In this document: piece after piece, positions 23,563 to 30,001 of the stretch
Position numbering within the stretch: the stretch's first letter is position 1
Layout of the letters: each line of letters opens with the position of its first letter
Origin: G963677485 sp964519405
GTDB lineage: Bacteria; Armatimonadota; HRBIN16
Length of the DNA stretch: 30,001 nucleotides
Direction: 5' to 3'
NCBI GenBank assembly: GCA_964519405.1
Contig: CAZFLA010000025.1
Location: 1-30,001, forward strand
Made by a program: the position numbers and the translations under genes
The notes under the pieces: model-generated
Seen by the model: only the letters and a program-made list of their open reading frames with translations
Database searches by the model: none
Told to the model about the DNA's origin: nothing

Positions 23563-24959
23563 TATATCGCCTCCACAATGGCTTCCATGTGGATTCCACG
23601 TGAACCTTTTACCAGTATGATGTCGCCTGGCATAATCCATTCGCCAATATGTGCTGCGGCACTGTTGCTATTGGTGTAGTACATGCATAGAGGCGGTCGA
23701 GAGTGCTCCTTTGCCCCTGCGATCATGTCGCGCGCGCGTTGACCCACGGCGATGAAGAGATGGGCTCCCGCTTGACCAACATGCCGTCCAATTTCACGGT
23801 GCATATTACTGCTGTTTTCACCCAGCTCCAGCATATCGCCAAGAACCACAACCTTGCGCGCCGTGTCGCTCATGCTTACCAGTGTGTCCAGTGCGGCCAT
23901 TGTGCTTGCTGGGTTGGCATTGTAAGTATCATCAAGAACAGTAACTCGGTTTTGAAGTGTTTTGATATTCATGCGCATATCCAACGGCTGCACCGTAGTG
24001 AGTTTTTGTATTGCTGCTTCCAGTTCGATACCTGCCGCTTGAGCGACCGCTAAGGCCGATAAGGCGTTCATGACATTGTGTGTACCGGCTAAGGGCACTG
24101 TGACAGGGTATTCCTTGAGCCCAGAATGCAAGATGAACTCAACATGACCATCCACGAATGCCTTGATGTTCACGGCTCGTAAGCCTGCCCAGTCACTGCA
24201 TCCAAAACTGATCACTCGGCAAGGGGCCAATTCACGCAGTTGTGGGTAGTATTGATCGTCGGCGTTGAGCACGGCGATGCCATTCTCGGGCAACCGATTG
24301 AGCAATTCCGACTTTGCCAGCATGATCTCATCTCGCGTGCCCAGCAGCTCTTGATGGGCATCACCGATATTGGTGATGATGCCGATATTGGGCTGAGCAA
24401 CATTGGCTAGTAAGTCAATTTGCCCACGGCCGCGCATACCCATTTCAAGTACGGCGGCAGTGTGTGTTTTGTGGAGCGTCAGCAGAGTTAATGGTAAGCC
24501 AATTTCGGTGTTGAAGTTACGAGGTGTTCTCAGCACGTTGTATTTAGCGCTGAGCACAGCGGCGACCATCTCACGAGTTGTGGATTTACCCACACTGCCT
24601 GTCACACCGACGATGGGAATCTTTGCACTGCGATCTTGGGATTTTCGGTATGCCTGCCAGGCAAGACGGCACGATTTTGCGATGTTGCCCAGTCCCCACA
24701 CTGTGTCGCCGATGAGTATGGCAGGAAACCCATCGGGAACAAACGCGGCGTTGCTGGCCATAACGGCTGCGGCACCAGCTTTGATAGCTGCTGCGATGAA
24801 CTGGTGACCATCTGCACGCTCACCTGGTGTGGCAATAAAGAGGTCGCCTGGTTTTACATCACGGCTGTCAACAGCTGCGCCGTGTATCTCAACATCGCCG
24901 CCGTTCCAAAGAACGCCTCCCGATGCTTTTGCTATATCTTGAAGTTTATTTATAAACAT
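23562..24959 (-). CDS. murF: UDP-N-acetylmuramoyl-tripeptide--D-alanyl-D-alanine ligase
   Basis: This 465-residue protein has the N-terminal substrate-binding fold (AAVDSRDVKPGDLFIA), the ATP loop GSVGKST (121-127), MGMRGRGQI, NIGDAHQELLGTRDEI and LDDTYNANPASTMAAL, all typical MurF motifs. It adds D-Ala-D-Ala to UDP-MurNAc-tripeptide. It lies 15 bases after murE and overlaps mraY at the start of the next gene (TAATG). The ribosome site is weak, so coupling to murE is likely. Confidence 0.97.
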   Translation of the reverse strand: MFINKLQDIAKASGGVLWNGGDVEIHGAAVDSRDVKPGDLFIATPGERADGHQFIAAAIKAGAAAVMASNAAFVPDGFPAILIGDTVWGLGNIAKSCRLAWQAYRKSQDRSAKIPIVGVTGSVGKSTTREMVAAVLSAKYNVLRTPRNFNTEIGLPLTLLTLHKTHTAAVLEMGMRGRGQIDLLANVAQPNIGIITNIGDAHQELLGTRDEIMLAKSELLNRLPENGIAVLNADDQYYPQLRELAPCRVISFGCSDWAGLRAVNIKAFVDGHVEFILHSGLKEYPVTVPLAGTHNVMNALSALAVAQAAGIELEAAIQKLTTVQPLDMRMNIKTLQNRVTVLDDTYNANPASTMAALDTLVSMSDTARKVVVLGDMLELGENSSNMHREIGRHVGQAGAHLFIAVGQRARDMIAGAKEHSRPPLCMYYTNSNSAAAHIGEWIMPGDIILVKGSRGIHMEAIVEAI

Positions 24960-24974
24960 GGTGTTGTCTTCTAT

Positions 24975-26417
24975 TTATCTATCCTGAAACCATTCTGACG
25001 CCACAATGCGGTCATCAAATGGATGTTTTTGGGTGCCGATGATCTGGTAGTCTTCATGTCCTTTACCGGCTATGACGAGTAAATCACCGGGTTTGAGGCT
25101 GCTTAATGCAGCGATAATTGCTGATCGGCGATCTGGGTCTACCGTAACGCGCTCCATCTCACAAGATGGTATCCCATTCATTATTTGATCGATGATGGTA
25201 TTGGGATTTTCAGTGCGCGGATTGTCACTGGTAACATATATCCGATCGGCTGCTTTGGCAGCTATGCTGCCCATGATAGGTCGTTTGGCGCCATCTCGGT
25301 CGCCTCCACAACCAAAAACTACGACAAGTTCGCGAGGTTTTAGTGCACGAGCACTGCTCAGCACATTTTTCAGCCCGTCTGGTGTGTGCGCGTAATCAAC
25401 CAACACGGTGACGCCGGCGTTGTTCGGGATCATCTCGAACCTGCCGGGTGAGTTGGGACTGCACCGAAGAGCATCTGCCGCGGTCTGCGGGTTGATGCCC
25501 ATCGCAACGCAGCAGCACCACGCGGCTGCGCTGTTCCAAACCTGGAATGCGCCGCCTAGCGGAACTGTGATGTGATATTGGTTCTGTTGATAACACAGTG
25601 TGTAGCTTACAGAGTTTACCGATAGGTCGATATTGCTAACGATGGCATTTGCACCGCTGCCCTCTGGTCCGAAATTCAACTGGGTTGTGTGTATCTGTGA
25701 GGCCCACCCGTTTGCTGTGGAATCTGCTAGATTTAGTATGCTGTGAAAAGTTTTGGCGGTATAACTGGGGTATTCATCGAACAGTTGTTTTTTCGCAGCC
25801 GTATAGTGTTCCATATCGCCATAATAGTCTAGGTGATCTTGGGTGAGGTTTAACATGGCGGCTGCATCAAGCTCAAGGCCATATGTGCGCTTTTGGCTGA
25901 TAGCGTGAGAGCTGACTTCCATCACCACATCGGTAATACCCTGGTCACGCAGCTCAGCCAGAATGCGCTGCACTTCAGGTGCCTGTGGGGTGGTATGCCC
26001 TGTGTCTGTCCAGTTCTTGCTGTCGGTAGAAACTCCCAAAGTGCCCATTACAGCCGTTTTGCGGCCTGCGCAGCGCAAAATGTGAGCAGCTAATATGGCT
26101 GTGGTGGTTTTACCATTGGTGCCAGTAATTCCTACAACGCGAAGCGATTGTGATGGGTAGTCATAAAACCTGCATGAAACCTGCGCAGAGGCTAATTCCG
26201 TGTCAGCAACTATGACCACCGGAAGGTCGGTGTCTTTTTTAGCGGCATCTACATAGTCGCGACCATCTACATGCTCACCCTTTACAGCGATGAACAGATA
26301 TCCCGGTTTCACCGCACGAGAGTCAAACGCGATACCTGTTATCAGGGGATCTGCATCTGATGGTATCTGTGCTTGCGATACCGAAGCGAATAAATTATGT
26401 AGATTATGTACTGTCAT
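24975..26417 (-). CDS. murE: UDP-MurNAc-tripeptide synthetase, meso-diaminopimelate type
   Basis: This 480-residue protein has FDSRAVKPGYLFIAV (31-45), the ATP loop GTNGKTT (99-105), the DYAHTPDGL segment (341-349), DNPR (398-401) and GKGHE (451-455). The DNPR motif is the one linked to meso-diaminopimelate rather than lysine, which indicates the type of peptidoglycan. It begins 48 bases after ftsI. No clear ribosome site precedes the ATG, and the gap is AT-rich with an ATAGATTCTAT palindrome near 26446-26456, so a weak internal promoter is possible. Confidence 0.97.
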   Translation of the reverse strand: MTVHNLHNLFASVSQAQIPSDADPLITGIAFDSRAVKPGYLFIAVKGEHVDGRDYVDAAKKDTDLPVVIVADTELASAQVSCRFYDYPSQSLRVVGITGTNGKTTTAILAAHILRCAGRKTAVMGTLGVSTDSKNWTDTGHTTPQAPEVQRILAELRDQGITDVVMEVSSHAISQKRTYGLELDAAAMLNLTQDHLDYYGDMEHYTAAKKQLFDEYPSYTAKTFHSILNLADSTANGWASQIHTTQLNFGPEGSGANAIVSNIDLSVNSVSYTLCYQQNQYHITVPLGGAFQVWNSAAAWCCCVAMGINPQTAADALRCSPNSPGRFEMIPNNAGVTVLVDYAHTPDGLKNVLSSARALKPRELVVVFGCGGDRDGAKRPIMGSIAAKAADRIYVTSDNPRTENPNTIIDQIMNGIPSCEMERVTVDPDRRSAIIAALSSLKPGDLLVIAGKGHEDYQIIGTQKHPFDDRIVASEWFQDR

Positions 26418-26465
26418 TTGACTTTTTTGTCCGTTTTAATACCAAATAGATTCTATCAGAGCGGC

Positions 26466-28622
26466 CTAGTCTGTAAGTGCCTTACGCTTATGATACTGAG
26501 GATGCAATTTCATGACTGGGTCGGCAGCTACCGAACGTATCGCAAGTGTTTCTCCCATGATCTTGGCAAAAGCGGGTCCAGATATCGTCCCTCCATAGTG
26601 CCCATTCTGTGTGGGACGATCTGCTGTTACAAGGATTGCGACATCAGGATTATTTACAGGAGCAAAACCTATGAAGGAGGCTACATAGGCGCCCGATTCG
26701 TAACCCGTTTTTGCCCGCTCTTGCCCTGGTACCTTCACATACACATATTTAGGTGCGGCTGGTTTACCCCCTACAAGCTTTCCAGCGATCTGCGCTAGTG
26801 GTCCGGTACCCTTACCCACAAACTCCTTCAGGAGGTTGTTGAGCAAATCAGATTGGAGTTCATCAACCCATTGAGACGATAGCAACGGTGTTGATGGCAG
26901 CTCAATCTTTTGAAATGATGATGGATTTTCGTATACACGCTGCGCCGTTCCTGTTTTTCCGCCAACTAGATATCCCGATACTTGAGCCTGAGGCCCTGTA
27001 CCTTCGTCAACTGTTGCTTTTAGGAAGCCGCGCATGATCATTGATTCTTGCTCAGTTAACATGCGATGGCTAGCTCTTTTCTTACCTTGCAAGATTTCAG
27101 CAGGTATAAAATTGCCGCCATTGATAATACAGGAGAATGCATTCAGCAGGCCGATAGGAGTCACCGTCACACCTTGACCAAAGCCGATATTCGCGTTTGC
27201 TATCAAGCCCCAACGTGTTCGCTTGACGTTTGGGTTCGCTAAGCCGCCTTTGTTAATGGACGGCAGGTCGGGGCAAGCTTTACTTGTTAACCCCATATCA
27301 ACAATCCATTTATACAGGCGCTTTGGCCCGATACGCAGAGCGATCTGTCCTGTGCATACATTGCAGCTTTGAGCGATTATCTCACGCGGAGTTACCGCGC
27401 CATGTTTTGCACCATGGGTGCAGTGAATAACTTTATGCGGAAGCACTAAACTGCCGTTACAAAAGAACTGCGATCCCTCGGTGATGGCATTGGTGTGCAA
27501 CCCGCATGAGACTGTGATTGGCTTGAAAATAGATCCTGGCTCAAATGAGTGCGAAGCAGCCATATTACGTGTCTTTTCGATGTCTGCTTTGGTGCGGATC
27601 TCTTTAGAGCGTTCATTAAGGTTGTATCCTGGCACATTCGCCATGGCGAGTATTTCACTGGTTTTGGGATCCATCACGATAGCACAGGCGCGTTTCGGTT
27701 TGTGTTTCGCGGCTAATTCCGCCAAAGCCTTTTCTGCTGCGCTTTGGATATTGCTGTCGATGGTCAGCCTGTAATCAGCACCAGGCACCATCTTGTCGAT
27801 TTCTATCTCTGTGCCAGGCACGATGTGCCCATCGCGAGAGAATTCGGCTTCTTTCTTGCCATCTTTGCCCTGAAGGCCATATCTAACCACTTTGCCATTT
27901 TCAATAATGGTGTTGTTGAACTTAGCTTCTAACCCATCGATACCTACGCCTTCGCGGTTGGTGTAGCCAACTAGCTGGCATGCAAGGCTGTTCAGCGGAT
28001 ATCTGCGGATGGTGCTGGGCTCAACGATGACTCCAGCCGTCCAGGTGATGGCTTCGTCACGGGTAAACTTGTCTTTTCCTCTGATGATCTGCACAAGCTG
28101 TTCGGCTTCCATGCCTTTAAAGCTGGAGTAAATCGCAGCGGTTCTGTCTTTTTCATTGCTGTAGTTCATTACTCTGCTCATAGCTTGCAGTCGATCCATG
28201 TCACGGCCGATGATGTTGGTCTCTAGATAGAAACTTTTCTTTTTCGTGGCGAACATTTCGAGCAGCTTTGTTCTGTCAATTTTGGTGACAACAGAGATCA
28301 CATCTGCAGCCATGACAGGGGCTAAGATCCGTTTAGGTTGAATGAGCAGGTGGACACATCCCATATTCATAGCTAGCTCAACGCCATTACGATCGAGGAT
28401 GCGGCCTCTGGGAGCGTGGTATGTAACTTGCCTTACGTGGTGGTCTTGATAATCTTGATTCAGCTCCGCGCGCTTGATGACCTGCCACCAGAACAACCTG
28501 CATATTATGATAGCCAGCATTAGTCTACCGACAATTTGTACTGTGATTTCTGCCGATCGACCGGTGATTGTTATAAGTTGCTCGTCAGACGGTATTCCTT
28601 CCCGCCTGGATGGTTCGGTCAT
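26466..28622 (-). CDS. ftsI: FtsI-type class B penicillin-binding protein with duplicated KTG segment
   Basis: The 718-residue protein has a membrane segment at about 27-46, the RGRILDRNGVELA dimerisation-domain motif (72-84) and a transpeptidase domain. The catalytic serine lies in SIFK (364-367), with SCN (419-421) and KTG (556-558). It cross-links septal peptidoglycan, working with FtsW. Between KTG and the usual next strand (GAYVASFIGFAP, 644-655) there are about 80 extra residues. They contain a second, degenerate copy of the segment before KTG: residues 538-556 and 602-620 share 13 of 19 positions (GTGPxAQxxGxLVGGK), but the second copy reads KPA instead of KTG. It starts 11 bases after ftsL, with AAGGTG overlapping the ftsL stop. 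Confidence 0.95.
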   Translation of the reverse strand: MTEPSRREGIPSDEQLITITGRSAEITVQIVGRLMLAIIICRLFWWQVIKRAELNQDYQDHHVRQVTYHAPRGRILDRNGVELAMNMGCVHLLIQPKRILAPVMAADVISVVTKIDRTKLLEMFATKKKSFYLETNIIGRDMDRLQAMSRVMNYSNEKDRTAAIYSSFKGMEAEQLVQIIRGKDKFTRDEAITWTAGVIVEPSTIRRYPLNSLACQLVGYTNREGVGIDGLEAKFNNTIIENGKVVRYGLQGKDGKKEAEFSRDGHIVPGTEIEIDKMVPGADYRLTIDSNIQSAAEKALAELAAKHKPKRACAIVMDPKTSEILAMANVPGYNLNERSKEIRTKADIEKTRNMAASHSFEPGSIFKPITVSCGLHTNAITEGSQFFCNGSLVLPHKVIHCTHGAKHGAVTPREIIAQSCNVCTGQIALRIGPKRLYKWIVDMGLTSKACPDLPSINKGGLANPNVKRTRWGLIANANIGFGQGVTVTPIGLLNAFSCIINGGNFIPAEILQGKKRASHRMLTEQESMIMRGFLKATVDEGTGPQAQVSGYLVGGKTGTAQRVYENPSSFQKIELPSTPLLSSQWVDELQSDLLNNLLKEFVGKGTGPLAQIAGKLVGGKPAAPKYVYVKVPGQERAKTGYESGAYVASFIGFAPVNNPDVAILVTADRPTQNGHYGGTISGPAFAKIMGETLAIRSVAADPVMKLHPQYHKRKALTD
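26763..26819 (-). repeat. Degenerate second copy of the KTG segment in ftsI
   Basis: This encodes residues 602-620 (VGKGTGPLAQIAGKLVGGK), 64 residues after the functional copy. The catalytic K-T-G is replaced by K-P-A. Confidence 0.75.
26955..27011 (-). repeat. Functional copy of the KTG segment in ftsI
   Basis: This encodes residues 538-556 (VDEGTGPQAQVSGYLVGGK), ending at the lysine of the KTG motif. It shares 13 of 19 residues with the copy at 26763-26819, but the DNA has diverged, so the duplication is not recent. Confidence 0.75.
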
Positions 28623-28633
28623 TACTGTGCACC

Positions 28634-29011
28634 TTACTGTGTGATCGCTGATGCTTGGTTGTGACCATTAACATCGGATTTTTCCGGTGCGATTTCGCGC
28701 ACCATATTATGTGCCTCTGCCCAACGACCAATAACCTCGGGAGAGGATGCGAAGATGTATTGGCTTTTCATCTGCTGGTTTTCAGAGAGGAGGCGGGCAT
28801 TACGTTCTTGTAGGGTGGTTTGCTGTACGCTGAGGCGGTTAAGCTGAGCCACAAACCACGACCTTAAGCAAATCCATACGAACAGCAGCACAACTGCGGC
28901 CACTGTAACAATAGTAATGGTTTGCTTGATTGAACGCGCGGGTTTACGCGATTTTTGAGCAGACGCAGATCTGCTTCTTGGGTAATCCGACGAATATGCA
29001 GCTGAAGTCAT
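28634..29011 (-). CDS. ftsL: FtsL-like division protein
   Basis: This 125-residue single-pass membrane protein has a basic cytoplasmic tail (SASAQKSRKPARSIK), one membrane segment (about 31-49) and a short coiled coil (QLNRLSVQQTTLQERNARLL) followed by a 'SPEVIGRWAEAHNM' region. That last part resembles the terminal motif of FtsL/DivIC-type proteins. Position between rsmH and ftsI is the standard ftsL place. It would pair with an FtsB/DivIC partner and FtsQ to activate FtsW/FtsI. Sequence identity within this family is always low, so the call rests on architecture and position. Confidence 0.85.
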   Translation of the reverse strand: MTSAAYSSDYPRSRSASAQKSRKPARSIKQTITIVTVAAVVLLFVWICLRSWFVAQLNRLSVQQTTLQERNARLLSENQQMKSQYIFASSPEVIGRWAEAHNMVREIAPEKSDVNGHNQASAITQ

Positions 29012-29030
29012 GATAGCATCTCCCTGGCAA

Positions 29031-29052
29031 ATAAAAAGGCACCCCTTTTTAT
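29031..29052 (-). repeat. AT-rich hairpin 1 between rsmH and ftsL
   Basis: ATAAAAAGG (29031-29039) pairs with CCTTTTTAT (29044-29052) around a 4-base loop. On the minus strand the stem ends in a T-rich run, like a weak attenuator, just before the ftsL ribosome site. Confidence 0.5.
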
Positions 29053-29055
29053 CTT

Positions 29056-29077
29056 TAAATAGTAAAAATTCTATTTA
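29056..29077 (-). repeat. AT-rich hairpin 2 between rsmH and ftsL
   Basis: TAAATAG (29056-29062) pairs with CTATTTA (29071-29077) around an 8-base loop, only 3 bases from hairpin 1. Pure AT pairing except one pair makes it weak. Confidence 0.4.
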
Positions 29078-29086
29078 TAAGTGATA

Positions 29087-30001
29087 TTACAGTTTGCGAG
29101 CTGCCCGGCACTGAGCACTTCGTGCTCTGGGGTTTTGCTCGATTTCCTGCGCACTGGGCTTCATTGAGCCCTTTGTGATGTAGTCAATTTGTTTCACGGC
29201 ACCACATACACAGATAGGGTAGGAAGGGGGGCACTGGCATTTGCCACTGAATGTGAGGAATGCTTGTTTGACAGCTCTGGCTTCTAATGAATGATAAGTC
29301 AAAGTAACAATTCGCCCGCCAGGCTTAAGCAGCCGGATGGCATCTTCGATGATGAGCTGTAGTCCCTCTAATTCTCGGTTAACAACAATTCGTATAGCCT
29401 GCATGGTTTTTGCGGCAGGGTGATGCTCGCCTTTATGTCTGCCCACTGCTCTGCTGACGACCTCACCAAGTTGTTTCGTGCTGGTGATGGGTCGGTTGCG
29501 AACAATCTCGCGGGCGATACGCCGGCTTGCTCTTTCCTCACCGAATTGCCAGATAGCATTTGCTAACTGCGTTTCGTCCCACAGGTTAACAACCTGTTCG
29601 GCTGTAAGCTGTTGTTGTTGGTCCATGCGCATATCTAGCGGCGCATCAAACCGAAAACTGAACCCTCTATCTGCGTTGTCAAGTTGCATTGATGAAACAC
29701 CGAGATCAAACAAAACAGCATCAATCTGTTCGATGTTTCTATCAGCTAGCTGTTTTCGCATTTCGCGATAGTCGCTGTGCACTAAAATAAACTCTGCCTG
29801 AGCTCCGATGGCATCTAGGCGCTGTTGTGCGAGTGTTATCGCACTAGCATCACGGTCAAATGCTACTAACAGCCCTCCTGGCTGCAGGGCTTGAAGCATT
29901 TTGGCACTGTGTCCGCCGGCCCCTAACGTGGCATCTACGGCTGTTTCACCTGGCTGCAGGGCAAGCAGTTGAGTGCATTGCTCCAGCATCACAGGAACAT
30001 G
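29087..30001 (-). CDS. rsmH: 16S rRNA m4C1402 methyltransferase RsmH, 5' end outside the window
   Basis: The frame runs off the window edge. The first codons seen read HVPVMLEQC, matching the conserved 'HxPVLLxE' start of RsmH, so the true start is a few codons beyond 30001. Motifs are VDATLGAGGHS for S-adenosylmethionine binding, LFDLGVSSMQLD, GFSFRFDAPLDMRMD, and RIVTLTYHSLEARAVK near the C-terminus. The enzyme methylates N4 of C1402 in 16S rRNA, in the ribosomal P site. It is the usual gene just after mraZ in dcw clusters; whether mraZ is present cannot be seen. A 75-base spacer with two hairpins separates it from ftsL. Confidence 0.97.
   Translation of the reverse strand, partial: HVPVMLEQCTQLLALQPGETAVDATLGAGGHSAKMLQALQPGGLLVAFDRDASAITLAQQRLDAIGAQAEFILVHSDYREMRKQLADRNIEQIDAVLFDLGVSSMQLDNADRGFSFRFDAPLDMRMDQQQQLTAEQVVNLWDETQLANAIWQFGEERASRRIAREIVRNRPITSTKQLGEVVSRAVGRHKGEHHPAAKTMQAIRIVVNRELEGLQLIIEDAIRLLKPGGRIVTLTYHSLEARAVKQAFLTFSGKCQCPPSYPICVCGAVKQIDYITKGSMKPSAQEIEQNPRARSAQCRAARKL

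Noticed and set aside
26703..26711. A further K-T-G at residues 638-640 of FtsI as the catalytic triad residue
   Set aside because: It lacks the preceding VGGK context and following T/S; the KTGT at 556-559 has the family context, so this one is probably chance.
1..30001. tRNA, rRNA, CRISPR array, insertion sequence or prophage genes
   Set aside because: I saw no cloverleaf-like sequence, no regularly spaced direct repeats, and no transposase or phage motifs on either strand.

Overview
The window looks like a chromosomal piece of a bacterium that makes meso-diaminopimelate peptidoglycan. It is probably a metagenome-assembled or draft genome, because a run of 10 Ns (18955-18964) marks a scaffold gap. 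The division and cell-wall (dcw) cluster resembles the Bacillus arrangement: an ftsQ/divIB-type gene is followed by a YlxW/YlxX-type DUF881 gene, then an sbp-type DUF1290 gene, then ftsZ. That points to a Gram-positive-like or deep 'Terrabacteria' lineage. Armatimonadota would fit the mixture of dcw genes with exported sialidase-fold and beta-helix proteins, but this is only an inference and needs a phylogeny.

Layout. Positions 1-919 hold the 3' end of a galactokinase-type sugar kinase and a sugar-phosphate nucleotidyltransferase, a likely pair for making an NDP-sugar. A gene-free, hairpin-rich stretch follows (920-1358). Next come a signal-peptide protein with a C-terminal BECR/EndoU-like nuclease-type domain (1359-2186) and, one base later, a small very acidic protein (2188-2499). 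These two have the architecture of a toxin and its immunity protein. Positions 2613-5218 carry lepA and an SpoU-family RNA methyltransferase as a two-gene unit. Positions 5258-12130 form a carbohydrate or surface locus: a very large exported protein with a sialidase-like propeller and a CARDB-like domain, a cytoplasmic four-Asp-box sialidase-fold protein, and a divergently transcribed exported beta-helix protein. A small CoA-binding protein (12211-12666) ends at a shared bidirectional terminator.

From 30001 down to 12798, all on the minus strand, runs an almost gap-free dcw cluster: rsmH (cut by the window edge), ftsL, ftsI, murE, murF, mraY, murD, ftsW, murG (interrupted by the N gap), murC, ddl, ftsQ, DUF881, sbp-like, ftsZ. 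It ends in a strong 12-bp hairpin. Neighbouring genes repeatedly overlap as TAATG or ATGA, which implies translational coupling. Together they make UDP-MurNAc-pentapeptide (MurC/D/E/F, Ddl), lipid I and II (MraY, MurG), and the septal synthase and its scaffold (FtsW/I/L/Q, FtsZ). ftsA and murB are absent from their usual places. The two most unusual observations are the candidate secreted toxin/immunity pair and an internal duplication of the KTG segment in FtsI.
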